Source of the DNA: Salinisphaera sp.
Lineage (GTDB): Bacteria; Pseudomonadota; Gammaproteobacteria; Nevskiales; Salinisphaeraceae
Length of the DNA: 42,714 nucleotides
Direction of reading: 5' to 3'
NCBI GenBank assembly: GCA_027858915.1
Contig: JAQIBT010000161.1
Coordinates: forward strand, 1 to 42,714
Within the stretch, counting starts at the first letter, position 1, and every line of letters begins with the position of its first letter. The translations under genes and the position numbers were made by a program. The notes beneath the pieces were generated by a model. That model worked only from the letters and a program-made list of their open reading frames with translations. It was not told where the DNA came from and ran no database searches. Positions 16,940-25,108 of the stretch are shown here, piece after piece.

Positions 16940-19108
16940 CTACTGCAGAAAGCCTTTCAACTTGTCTCGCGCCTTGTCGCGTAACTTCTTCTCCGTCTTG
17001 TCTGTCTTTTTCTGCAGTGTCTGCTTGACCTGGTCCAAACGCTCGCTCTGAGAGTCCTTGATCATCTGCTTGATGTCGACGCGATAGTCCGGCGACAACA
17101 AGCTACCTCTCAGGCGGATCGGTATGGTCAGGCCCTTGAGGTCTGCCAGCCCGGCACCACCCTGGCCGCTGAGGCTGTTCACCACGGCGGCCTTGACTTC
17201 GTAATCCAGGGTATTTTGGACCAGATCAACGGTACCCTGACCGTCGACCCGGAACAACGGGCTTTTCATGTTCAGGTCGTCGTTGCTGAGAATCCCCTTG
17301 TCGATCTTGAAACTCCCGGTCAGCGCAGTGAAATCGGTCTGCTGCGGGGCGTCGGTCTTTGCGCTGGCCTGGCCCGTCATATGGGCTTTTGCATCCCGCA
17401 CGATCTGAGCGAGATTGAAGCCCTTGATCGCGCCGTTGTTGAAAGCAAAATTGCCGTTGCCGCCCAGCGCTCGACGGGCTGCGCCTAAGGTCTTGCCAGC
17501 AGATTGCAGATCCAGCTTGAGCTGGGCCTGGCCGTCGATCATGGCTTTTTTCTGGGTCAGATCCTTGAGCAACGGTCCTGCCTTGACGCCGCTGACGTTA
17601 ACGTTCATGGCATAGGTTTGACTGCCCTGGGCGCTGATCGTGGCGCGTGAGCGGATTTGGCCGCCGTACAGGTCGGCAGCCAACGGATTGACCTTGAGCA
17701 CGCCTTTGTTCAGATCAAGCGTGAGCTTGGCATTCTGCATGTGCAGGTTCATCGCCGTCAGCTCGTCCAGCGTCAGCGATCCCGCCACGTTGAGACCCTT
17801 GAGAGCATCCAGTGAAATCGGGCTCTTGTCGATATCGGTTTTGCCGGCGGTCGCGTTGTCGTTCTTGTTTTTTTGTTCCTTCTTGACGGCCTTGCCGGCT
17901 TTCTCGGGACTGGCCGCTGGTGGCAGATAACGGTCTGCGTTGAGCTGATCGACCGCCAGGGCAAACTTGATTACCGGTGTCGAGAAATGCTTGACCGATG
18001 CCTTCCCGGTCAGGTGGCTTGAATCCAGCGCCATCTTGAGATCGTTGAATGACACGCTATCTGAAGTTGCGTTGAATTTTGAAGACAGGCTCGCCTTGCT
18101 CAGCGCATCGGCATCGCGGGTTTTGGGGACAGCAAGCTTCAAGGTCTTCATCAGATTGAGTGGGCTGAACTGATCCACCTGCATCGACCCGGAAAACGTC
18201 GGTGCATCAAGAATCTGCTTGCCCTGCATCTGTGCATGGGCGGTCAGGCCAGCGCCCTTGAGCTCTACGTTCTGCAAGGCCAGCGTCTGGGCGTTCAGGT
18301 CGGCGGTGGCATCGCCCGTGAGAGTGAGCGTCTGCTTGCCTCCGGGTACGCCGTTCCCTTGGGCGTCCACACTGAGACGCAAGGATTTCAGACTGTAGGT
18401 CTTGTCGGCTACGCCGGCATTGAGGGTGCCCTTGAGTGCCACCTGTGCGTCTAACTGCGGCCGATTGGCATGCAGATCGAAATGGCTGTCAAGATCGAAA
18501 GGCTTACCCAGGGCGACCTTCCCGGTGCTCAACGTAAAGTTCTGCAAGCGATAATGAGTATCGGCTGCGGCATCGTCCCAGAAGATCTGTGCGTTCTTGA
18601 TCTCCACGCCCGCGGTCTGAAAAGAGGTCAATTGAAAACCGCCTTCCGGCTTGTTGGACGGCAGCGTTTGTTCAGCCGGTTGCTGAGCCTTGCCGGACGA
18701 CATGCGGTCTGCCATATCCGACCAGTTGTTCTGGCCCTGCTTGTTGCGCGCGAGCCTCAGCGTAAGCCCGTCCAGAGTGACCTTGCCCAGTTCAATCTGC
18801 TTGTGCAACAACGGCCATACGCGGACATGCACAGACGCCTGGTCGATCGACGCAAAAGATTTGGGGCCAAAGCCGTTGGCGTTGCTCAGCTCGATCTTGC
18901 CCAGATCCACGCCCAACCACGGGAATACGGACAGATCGATATTGCCCGGTATCTTGACGTCTCGGCCGGTACGCTCGTGCACAATCTGTGCAATCCGTGC
19001 CTTGTAGTCGTTGGGGTCGAACACCATGGGCACGATGATGGCGGCGGCCACCACCAGCGCGACCAGTACGCCGACGACGACAATAAGGATCTTCAAGGCG
19101 GTTTTCAT
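16940..19108 (-). CDS. AsmA-family envelope protein
   Basis: 722-aa protein with one N-terminal membrane anchor (residues ~5-28, LKILIVVVGVLVALVVAAAI) and a large periplasmic part. The opening DPNDYKARIAQIVHERTGRD then VKIPGNIDLSVFPWLGVDLG is the AsmA signature. The C-terminal AsmA_2 region contains GNGNFAFNNGAIKGFNLAQI, SPLFRVDGQGTVDL and IPIRLRGSLLSPDYRVDIK. The last ~40 residues are a Lys/Arg-rich helix. AsmA-like proteins are bridge-like, related to lipid transport to and outer-membrane assembly in diderms. GAGGGAG precedes the ATG. A small hairpin follows 8 nt after the stop, without a U-tract. Confidence 0.9.
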   Translation of the reverse strand: MKTALKILIVVVGVLVALVVAAAIIVPMVFDPNDYKARIAQIVHERTGRDVKIPGNIDLSVFPWLGVDLGKIELSNANGFGPKSFASIDQASVHVRVWPLLHKQIELGKVTLDGLTLRLARNKQGQNNWSDMADRMSSGKAQQPAEQTLPSNKPEGGFQLTSFQTAGVEIKNAQIFWDDAAADTHYRLQNFTLSTGKVALGKPFDLDSHFDLHANRPQLDAQVALKGTLNAGVADKTYSLKSLRLSVDAQGNGVPGGKQTLTLTGDATADLNAQTLALQNVELKGAGLTAHAQMQGKQILDAPTFSGSMQVDQFSPLNLMKTLKLAVPKTRDADALSKASLSSKFNATSDSVSFNDLKMALDSSHLTGKASVKHFSTPVIKFALAVDQLNADRYLPPAASPEKAGKAVKKEQKNKNDNATAGKTDIDKSPISLDALKGLNVAGSLTLDELTAMNLHMQNAKLTLDLNKGVLKVNPLAADLYGGQIRSRATISAQGSQTYAMNVNVSGVKAGPLLKDLTQKKAMIDGQAQLKLDLQSAGKTLGAARRALGGNGNFAFNNGAIKGFNLAQIVRDAKAHMTGQASAKTDAPQQTDFTALTGSFKIDKGILSNDDLNMKSPLFRVDGQGTVDLVQNTLDYEVKAAVVNSLSGQGGAGLADLKGLTIPIRLRGSLLSPDYRVDIKQMIKDSQSERLDQVKQTLQKKTDKTEKKLRDKARDKLKGFLQ

Positions 19109-19439
19109 GCTCGCTCCCTCTATCTTGTTCGATGGCAGGCAAGTTAAAACCGACTGCCTGTTTTTGCCTCACCTTACACCGGACCCGTCCCCGATGAACT
19201 TTTCCGCCAAGTGGCCGATAACCTACCCGTTAGCGCAGCATCGGTTTGAACAGGATTTCTGACGCGTGGACACATAAAGCGATACGCCCCGCGCCAGACG
19301 CCTGCTGTTTGAATACTTGTGTGCTGGCATCTGCACTCTGCGGCGGGTCCTATCGAGCGTCGGAAGGCTCTGCAAAGCGCCGCAGTCGTCATCGGCCGGT
19401 GCGGACGACGTATCAACAATGGCTCTGAGGGACCGAATC
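19109..19439. other. Intergenic region upstream of asmA-like gene and of the two small genes
   Basis: 331 bp without a supported gene. It contains CAGGCA (19136-19141) and TGCCTG (19155-19160) followed by five T, a terminator-like hairpin reading on the plus strand with no plus-strand gene ahead of it. The ribosome site GAGGGA of the next small gene is at 19427-19432. Otherwise I see nothing. Confidence 0.4.
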
Positions 19440-19703
19440 ATGGAAGGAGATCGGCCGGCATTGACCGAAACCGAGTTCTCGAAGCTGATGCAGGAGCAAG
19501 CCTTGGCTTTGCGCGTCGGTGATCTGTTTCTGTTTCGCCGCGCACGCGGCGAACGCTTTGCGCATCTCGGCCGCCTGGGTCGCGGTGTCGGCTGGGCCGG
19601 TATTATCGAACTCGATCTTGCCGATAAAGAGATGGCGGCCACCGCCACGCTCACAAACGACCACGTCGGTCTGTCGCCAGCCCCAACGCAGGAGCCCATA
19701 TGA
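19440..19703 (+). CDS. Small uncharacterised protein, coupled to a membrane micro-protein
   Basis: 87 aa, soluble, no signal peptide or membrane segment. The core RVGDLFLFRRARGERFAHLG then GVGWAGIIELDLADKE resembles the N-terminal part of some GAF-like sensor proteins (memory only, weak); the rest of such a domain is missing. The start follows GAGGGA by 7 nt; the frame is open further upstream without a better site. Its TGA overlaps the ATG of the next gene by 4 nt, so the two are likely translated together. It may be a truncated gene or a real short protein. Confidence 0.55.
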   Translation: MEGDRPALTETEFSKLMQEQALALRVGDLFLFRRARGERFAHLGRLGRGVGWAGIIELDLADKEMAATATLTNDHVGLSPAPTQEPI

Positions 19704-19903
19704 CCACGGCATCGCTGCTATGGGGCCTGCTGTTCAGCTCGATCGGCGTCGCACTGTTCATCTATGGCAAACGTCAGGCAGCGCCTGTCCCGCTAATGTC
19801 CGGCGTTGCGCTGATGGTGTACCCGTTTTTTATCAGCAATACGACAATTGTCGTGATCGTCGGGTTTGCGCTCTCAGCTGTGCCTTATATGTTTCGGATG
19901 TAA
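19700..19903 (+). CDS. Two-helix membrane micro-protein (family often labelled amino acid transport protein)
   Basis: 67 aa, almost all hydrophobic: SLLWGLLFSSIGVALFIYGK, a short basic loop (KRQ), then VPLMSGVALMVYPFFIS and VVIVGFALSAVPYMF. The pattern LLWGLLFSSIGxxxFxYGK...GxxLMxYPFFI...PY is that of a common proteobacterial small protein family annotated, without evidence I know of, as amino acid transport protein. It is coupled by a 4-nt overlap to the preceding 87-aa gene. Function unknown. Confidence 0.7.
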   Translation: MTTASLLWGLLFSSIGVALFIYGKRQAAPVPLMSGVALMVYPFFISNTTIVVIVGFALSAVPYMFRM

Positions 19904-20020
19904 TGTCCTATCTCTTTGCGCACCGGCAACAGAGCGACAAGGCTTGCGCGCTGCGCAGCCGGAACGACGAGATTGATGCCAAGTTTTAAAATCACGACTT
20001 CTTGTGTGCCTGGTTGTGGC

Positions 20021-20039
20021 CGTCTGGCGCTGCCAGACG
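20021..20039 (+). other. Hairpin in the leader of the diguanylate cyclase gene
   Basis: CGTCTGGC and GCCAGACG form a perfect 8-bp stem with a 3-nt loop (GCT). It lies upstream of the likely start of the cyclase gene and is not followed by T residues. It could be a leader structure or chance. Confidence 0.35.
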
Positions 20040-20225
20040 CGCGCGCTGAAACCCGGCGGGCCTCATGAAATCCGGCGCCGCCACCGCCAGCTATTCCAGA
20101 TCAGACGTCGGACGGCGCCGGCAGCAGACTCGTCGGTTGCGCCTGCTGCCGGCTTGGGTGACATTGCACCTCAAGGGGGAGAAATCATCAAAACGCAGGA
20201 CGATAATCTGAATCTTCAGCTCGAG

Positions 20226-21221
20226 ATGATGGCTGCACTGCCGGACCCGGTGTTCGTGCTCACCGAAAGCGGGCGTTATGCGGCGCTGATCGGCGGGCGT
20301 GACCGTTCGACCTATCACGACGGCGCCTGTCTGGTAAATTTCACGCTCTATGACGTGCTACCCCGCGACAAAGCCGACTGGTTCGCCGAGCAAATCCAGA
20401 CCACGCTCGTGGAGGATCAGCTGCGCATCGTGGAATACGTTTTGTCGGCCGACGATATCGACGGCGTCGATAGCACGAACGGACCGGGCGGCGATATCTG
20501 GTTCGAGGGTCGCATCAGCCCGATGCGCACGCTGGTCGACGGCGAGCGTGCGGTGCTGTGGGTCGCCAGCAATATTTCGCGTCGGCACGAACTCGAAACT
20601 GCCCTGCAGCGGCTAAGCGAGACCGACGAGCTTACGGGCGTCTATAACCGACGCAAACTGCTCAACACCCTGAATGATCGCCTGCAGGGCTCGTCAAACG
20701 AGTGCGACGTTTTCTCGCTTCTCATTATCGACCTCGATTACTTCAAGCGCGTCAACGACACCTTCGGCCATCTCGCTGGCGACTGCGTGCTAAAACAGTT
20801 CGCAGCGGCCTGTGCCGTCGTGCTGCAAGACCGCGCCCTGCTCGCACGCGTGGGCGGCGAGGAATTTGCTGTGCTCATGCCGGCCGCCGATGCCCATGAA
20901 GCGCAGCACAAGGCAGAAGAGATCCGCCGCGCAATCGCGGCTCATCGCTTTCTACTGGAGGATGGCACGCCGCTGTCGATCACCGTCAGTATTGGCATCA
21001 GCACGGCACAGCCGGGCTGTTGTCGCACCGACGAGCTGATCCGCGCTGCCGACGACGCCTTGTATCGTGCTAAGGAACAAGGCCGTAACGCCTTGGCGCA
21101 CAGCGGCGCGACACCGGCGCCCGACCGCGCCGTGGTCCGGCCCGGCGCAGGAATGCGTTCCGCCGTCGTGCCAATCTGCACAACCGATACGGTCATTCGC
21201 GCGAAATTAGTCAGACCTTGA
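20226..21221 (+). CDS. PAS-GGDEF diguanylate cyclase
   Basis: Predicted cytosolic enzyme making cyclic di-GMP from two GTP. Residues ~1-125 form a PAS-like sensor (ALPDPVFVLTESGRY, with the closing strand VLWVASNISRRHELE). A GGDEF domain follows: DELTGVYNRRKLL, IIDLDYFKRVNDTFGHLAGD, active-site loop VGGEEF, and ADDALYRAKEQGRN. The position of the inhibitory RxxD site reads QDRA, so product inhibition is probably absent. The start is uncertain. The frame runs up to a GTG at 20004, and the best ribosome site (GGGGGAG, 20175-20181) stands 5 nt before an ATC, not an ATG. I chose the first ATG before the PAS domain. Confidence 0.85.
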   Translation: MMAALPDPVFVLTESGRYAALIGGRDRSTYHDGACLVNFTLYDVLPRDKADWFAEQIQTTLVEDQLRIVEYVLSADDIDGVDSTNGPGGDIWFEGRISPMRTLVDGERAVLWVASNISRRHELETALQRLSETDELTGVYNRRKLLNTLNDRLQGSSNECDVFSLLIIDLDYFKRVNDTFGHLAGDCVLKQFAAACAVVLQDRALLARVGGEEFAVLMPAADAHEAQHKAEEIRRAIAAHRFLLEDGTPLSITVSIGISTAQPGCCRTDELIRAADDALYRAKEQGRNALAHSGATPAPDRAVVRPGAGMRSAVVPICTTDTVIRAKLVRP

Positions 21222-21310
21222 CGCCGACCGCATCGCCGGCCAGACCAAAGCCAATTCGGTATCGCGTATGCGAGACTTGTGCCGCAACAGTTGCCCCAAC
21301 AGAGCGCACA

Positions 21311-22342
21311 ATGCTGACCTTTCACTCCGAACGCACCAAGCTACGCCAAGCGCGCACCGAGCTCAACGGCGGCGAGCTGGTGACACCCTTCGAGTGCCCT
21401 GAACGCGTAGACATGATCATCGACCGAGTACGCCAGCAAAGGCTCGGCGAGATTCGCACGCCCGACGAGTACGGTCTCGTGCCGGTGCTGGCAATCCACG
21501 ACGCCCGCTACGTCGATTTTCTCGAACGCGCCTGGGACGACTGGCAGGGCGCCGGACTGGCCGGCGAGCCTATTCCAGCGATCTGGCCAACGCGGCGGCT
21601 ACGCGATGATCGGATCCCCGACAGCATTCGCGGCGAAGTCGGTTACTACGCGCTGGGCGGCGATACGTCCCTGTGCCCGGGCACCTTCGAGGCAGCGCAG
21701 GCGAGCAAGGACATCGCCCTGTCAGCGTTGGATCACGTCTTCGATACCCGCGCCTCGGCCTTCGGACTCTGTCGGCCGCCCGGCCACCACGCCGCGATCG
21801 ATCAATATGGCGGCTATTGCTTTTTTAACAACGCTGCAATCGCTGCTCAACGCGCCCTGGACCGCGGGGCGGAACGAGTCGCAATACTCGATATCGATTT
21901 CCATCACGGCAACGGCACGCAGGATATCTTCTATCGCCGCGACGACGTGTTGGTCCAGTCTATTCACGGGGATCCGCAGCATGAGTTTCCCTACTTCCTC
22001 GGCTTTGCCGACGAGACAGGAGAACAGGCCGGCCAGGGCTTCAACGTCAACTATCCGTTACCCAGCGGCACCGGCTATGCCGACTGGCGCAAACCACTTG
22101 ATCGCGCGATTGCGCGGCTGTCGGCGTATCAGCCGGATCTGCTGATCGTCTCGGTAGGCGTCGATACCTACGAGAACGATCCGATCAGCTCTTTCCGGCT
22201 AAAAAGCGAAGACTTCAGCGACTGCGGCCGGCTCTTGAAACAAGCCGGTCTGCCAACGGTCTTTCTCATGGAAGGCGGTTATGCCGTCGCCGAAATCGGC
22301 ATCAACACCGTCAACCTGCTTTCGGGGTTTGACGACGCCTGA
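21311..22342 (+). CDS. Histone-deacetylase-fold amidohydrolase (acetylpolyamine amidohydrolase type)
   Basis: 343-aa zinc hydrolase expected to remove an acetyl or acyl group from an amine. Zn ligands fit D196 and H198 (ILDIDFHHGNGT) and D285 (VSVGVDTYEND). The catalytic histidine pair is H159-H160 in RPPGHHAA, and the transition-state tyrosine is Y324 in EGGY. The opening TELNGGELVTPFECPERVDM and the length agree with Mycoplana-type acetylpolyamine amidohydrolases (341 aa). The frame is open 31 codons further upstream, but homology starts at this ATG. It lies about 90 nt after the cyclase gene and ahead of an aminotransferase/sulfotransferase-like pair. Polyamines are one possible substrate; an N-acyl amino acid is another. 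Confidence 0.88.
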   Translation: MLTFHSERTKLRQARTELNGGELVTPFECPERVDMIIDRVRQQRLGEIRTPDEYGLVPVLAIHDARYVDFLERAWDDWQGAGLAGEPIPAIWPTRRLRDDRIPDSIRGEVGYYALGGDTSLCPGTFEAAQASKDIALSALDHVFDTRASAFGLCRPPGHHAAIDQYGGYCFFNNAAIAAQRALDRGAERVAILDIDFHHGNGTQDIFYRRDDVLVQSIHGDPQHEFPYFLGFADETGEQAGQGFNVNYPLPSGTGYADWRKPLDRAIARLSAYQPDLLIVSVGVDTYENDPISSFRLKSEDFSDCGRLLKQAGLPTVFLMEGGYAVAEIGINTVNLLSGFDDA

Positions 22343-22475
22343 AGGCGGACGTGGCAAGTGGCAGTAGAGCTAGCGTTCCTTGCTTGCAGGTCGAAAACAC
22401 GATCTATTACGGTGCATATTCAGTGAGCCGATTGGTCTGATCCGCAGGCACATCCCCCGTTTCATCGAGAGACCC

Positions 22476-23402
22476 ATGAGCAAAGGCACCCACGACTACG
22501 CGTCGGATTCACGCAACGCCGATATCAAGATAAGCATCAACGGCGAACTGATAGCGCGCGACGAAGCGCGCGTTTCTGTTTTTGACAGCGGTTTCGTGCT
22601 GGGCGACGGCATCTGGGAAGGTCTGCGCCTGCACGACGGCGGCCTGCCGTTTCTCGACCAGCATCTGGACCGGCTGTTCGAGGGCGCCCGCGCGCTCGAT
22701 CTGGACATTGGCATGGATCGAGCGCAGCTGACCGAGCGTATTCTCGACACGCTGCGGGCCAACAACATGCACAGCGACGTGCATATCCGGCTGATGGTCA
22801 CGCGCGGCGTCAAGGCCACGCCGCATCAGGATCCACGGTTCGTAATTGGCGGCGCGACCATCGTCATCGTCCCGGAATACAAGCAACCCTTACCGGCGAC
22901 CCTCGATCAAGGCGTTCGCCTGTTCACTGTGCACGTGCGCCGCGGCCGGCCCGACGTGCAGGACCCGAAGCTCAACAGCCATTCCAAACTGAACTGTGTG
23001 ACTGCCTGTATCCAGGCCACCAAGGCCGGCTACGACGAAGCCCTGATGCTCGATCCACACGGCTTCGTTGCGACCTGCAATTCCACCCACTTCTTTATCG
23101 TCCGCCGCGGCGAAGTGTGGACGTCCACCGGTGACTATTGTCTGGGCGGTATCACCCGCGCCAACGTCATCCGCCTCTGTCGCAAACATGACATTCCCAT
23201 CTATGAAAAGAACTTCAGCCTGACCGATGTCTACGGCGCGGAAGAGGCTTTCGTCACCGGCACCTTTGCCGGGGTCGTGCCGGTAAGCGAGATCGATGGC
23301 CGCCTGATGGGCGGCGGCAGACGCGGGGCGATGGTCGAGCGTCTGCAGCGCCACTACGTGGATCTGGTGAAATCGGAAACTCATGCAGGGGCTCGGCTAT
23401 GA
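22476..23402 (+). CDS. Class IV (fold-type IV) PLP aminotransferase, divergent subfamily
   Basis: 308-aa cytosolic PLP enzyme related to branched-chain and D-amino acid aminotransferases. Family marks are VSVFDSGFVLGDGIWEGLRL, DVHIRLMVTRG and the likely Schiff-base lysine K171 in SHSKLNCVTACI, then GYDEALMLDPHG. The usual E-G-x-x-S-N element that holds the cofactor is replaced by ATCNSTHFFIV (from residue 199), and the C-terminal part has GITRANVIRLC. This marks a subfamily distinct from IlvE. The start at MSKGTHD follows GAGAG. The stop overlaps the next start by 4 nt (ATGA), implying joint expression with the sulfotransferase-like gene. Substrate unknown. Confidence 0.85.
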   Translation: MSKGTHDYASDSRNADIKISINGELIARDEARVSVFDSGFVLGDGIWEGLRLHDGGLPFLDQHLDRLFEGARALDLDIGMDRAQLTERILDTLRANNMHSDVHIRLMVTRGVKATPHQDPRFVIGGATIVIVPEYKQPLPATLDQGVRLFTVHVRRGRPDVQDPKLNSHSKLNCVTACIQATKAGYDEALMLDPHGFVATCNSTHFFIVRRGEVWTSTGDYCLGGITRANVIRLCRKHDIPIYEKNFSLTDVYGAEEAFVTGTFAGVVPVSEIDGRLMGGGRRGAMVERLQRHYVDLVKSETHAGARL

Positions 23403-24172
23403 CTGCAGACCATCACGACGGCCTGCGGATTGCCATGTGGTCCGGCCCGCGCAATATCTCGACCGCGATGATGCGTGCCTGGGGTAATCGAGAAGATACG
23501 ACGGTGATCGACGAACCGCTCTACGCGCACTACCTGGTCGCCACCGGTGCCGCGCACCCCGGCCGCGACGATGTGATCGCCGCCCAGAGCACTGATCCCG
23601 ACGAAGTGGCGCGAATGCTCTGCGGTCCCATTCCCGACCACAAGCCTATCTGGTACCAGAAGCATATGACCCAGCACATCCTGGCCGGCATGTCGCTGGA
23701 ATGGCTGGATTGTCTGACCCACTGTTTCCTGATCCGCGAACCCGAGGCGGTAGTGGCCTCCTTTACCCAGCAACGGCCAGACGCCGCCGTCTGGGAGCTG
23801 GGTTTTGCCGAACAGGCTCGTGTGTTCGACCATGTCTGCGACCGGCTCGGCAGCGCTCCGCCGGTGATCGAGTCCAGCGACGTACTGAAAGACCCGGCGG
23901 GCATACTCGGGGCGCTGTGCGAACGGCTGGATATTCCATTCAGCGAGCGCATGCTGCACTGGCCCAGCGGCCCGCGCGACGACGACGGCGTCTGGGCGCG
24001 CCACTGGTATGCATCGGTCGAACAATCCACCGGCTTTGCACCCTACCAGCCGCGAGAGATCGAACTGACCGCGTTTCAGAGAGATCTCGCCGAACAGTGC
24101 CAACCGTTCTACGACCGACTGGCACCATATCGTCTGCGCCCGCAAGACCTCACAGACACGCAAAGCCAGTAA
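23399..24172 (+). CDS. Sulfotransferase-like P-loop protein
   Basis: 257-aa protein with the fold marks of PAPS-type sulfotransferases: strand-loop-helix IAMWSGPRNISTAMMRAW (residues ~11-28, phosphosulfate-loop position), a substrate helix DEPLYAHYL, HCFLIREPEAVVASF (3'-phosphate-binding Arg/Ser position) and VIESSDVLKDP. It is not certain that it transfers sulfate; the loop GPRNIST differs from classical TxPKSGTT. The gene is translationally coupled to the class IV aminotransferase before it. I recall plant chloroplast proteins named branched-chain-amino-acid aminotransferase-like in which both domains are fused, which would support a joint role. No U-tract terminator follows. Confidence 0.75.
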   Translation: MTADHHDGLRIAMWSGPRNISTAMMRAWGNREDTTVIDEPLYAHYLVATGAAHPGRDDVIAAQSTDPDEVARMLCGPIPDHKPIWYQKHMTQHILAGMSLEWLDCLTHCFLIREPEAVVASFTQQRPDAAVWELGFAEQARVFDHVCDRLGSAPPVIESSDVLKDPAGILGALCERLDIPFSERMLHWPSGPRDDDGVWARHWYASVEQSTGFAPYQPREIELTAFQRDLAEQCQPFYDRLAPYRLRPQDLTDTQSQ

Positions 24173-24196
24173 AAGCACAGCCAGGACAGGAATGTT

Positions 24197-24355
24197 GTCC
24201 GCAAATGAACGCAACTAATATAGAAGGCATTTATCCGCCGATTACGCAGATAACGCAGATTCAAGTTCGGAATGCTTTGATAAAACAGCGTTTTGGACAG
24301 GCTCAGCTGTCTATCGTTTGTCTTACATTTGCGTTCTTTGCGTTCATTTGCGGAC
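24197..24355. repeat. Dispersed repeat element with 18-bp terminal inverted repeats
   Basis: GTCCGCAAATGAACGCAA (24197-24214) is exactly mirrored at 24338-24355. Inside are short tandem units (ACGCAGATAACGCAGAT near 24245; TTTGCGTTCTTTGCGTTCA near 24328). This vocabulary of ACGCAGAT and GCAAATGAACGCAA resembles intergenic repeats I recall from many unrelated Gram-negative genomes. It carries no ORF with a product, fills the gap between convergent genes, and looks like a MITE or non-autonomous element. It is richer in A+T than its neighbours. Confidence 0.75.
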
Positions 24356-24397
24356 GAATTCGTCTTCGCTGAGTGATGCAAGTAATCAAGGGTTTCC

Positions 24398-25108
24398 TCA
24401 CACCTGCATATACACCTTCATCAGCGTCTTGAGATCAGGAATATCCGCTCGTGGCGCGTGATAGACCAGCTTGCCCTGGACCAGAATATAGATCTGATCG
24501 GCAATCTGGAGCGCGTCGCGGACGTTCTGTTCCACCATCAGAATGCCCTTGCCGGCCTCTTTCAGCTCGCGCAGCATCTGAAACACTTCCTTGACCACCG
24601 AAGGCGCCAGACCGGCAGACGGTTCGTCCAATAACAGAAACTGAGGATCGGTCATCAGCAGCTGGCCGACGCTGACCAACATCTGCTGGCCGCCGCTGAG
24701 ATCGCTGCCACGTGCCCGGCGTTTCTTTGCCAGCGCCGGGAAACGATCGTAGATTTCTGCCACGCGCTGGCGCAGCTGGGTTCGGTCGCGGATCGTATGG
24801 CCGCCGATCCGCAGATTCTCGTCTACGCTCAGATCCGCAAATACGCTGCCGCCCTGCGGCATCGTCGCAATACCGCCCAGAATGCGTTCCTCGGTCGGTT
24901 GATCGCGGATCGACGTATCGCGATAGACGACATCCCCGCGCCAGGTCGGCTGCGCGCCAGCGACTGCCTTGAGCAAGGTCGACTTGCCACTGCCGTTGGG
25001 CCCAAAAATACAGGTGACCTGTCCCAACGCGGCCGATATGGACACGCCGCTCACGATTTCCACACGCCCGTAGCCGGTGTGCAGATCTTTTGCCTGGAGA
25101 TCGCTCAT
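24398..25108 (-). CDS. livF: Branched-chain amino acid-type ABC transporter ATP-binding protein LivF
   Basis: 236-aa ABC ATPase of the HAAT (Liv) class. Walker A is GPNGSGKST (about residues 38-46), with LSGGQQMLVSVGQLL as signature, FLLLDEPSAGLAP as Walker B and MVEQNVRDALQ as the switch region. Its ATG overlaps the livG stop by 4 nt. A longer upstream frame lies inside livG and was rejected. It is the last gene of the livKHMGF order. The transporter imports a branched-chain amino acid or a related hydrophobic or amide compound; the substrate is not fixed by the ATPase. Confidence 0.92.
   Translation of the reverse strand: MSDLQAKDLHTGYGRVEIVSGVSISAALGQVTCIFGPNGSGKSTLLKAVAGAQPTWRGDVVYRDTSIRDQPTEERILGGIATMPQGGSVFADLSVDENLRIGGHTIRDRTQLRQRVAEIYDRFPALAKKRRARGSDLSGGQQMLVSVGQLLMTDPQFLLLDEPSAGLAPSVVKEVFQMLRELKEAGKGILMVEQNVRDALQIADQIYILVQGKLVYHAPRADIPDLKTLMKVYMQV

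Noticed and set aside
21218-21310. TTG start giving the deacetylase 31 extra residues and an overlap with the cyclase gene
   Set aside because: Family homology begins at the later ATG and the extra residues look non-coding.
24239-24350. Tandem-looking ACGCAGAT / GCGTTC units as a CRISPR array
   Set aside because: Units are short, irregular, without equal spacers, and bounded by inverted repeats; no cas genes are present.
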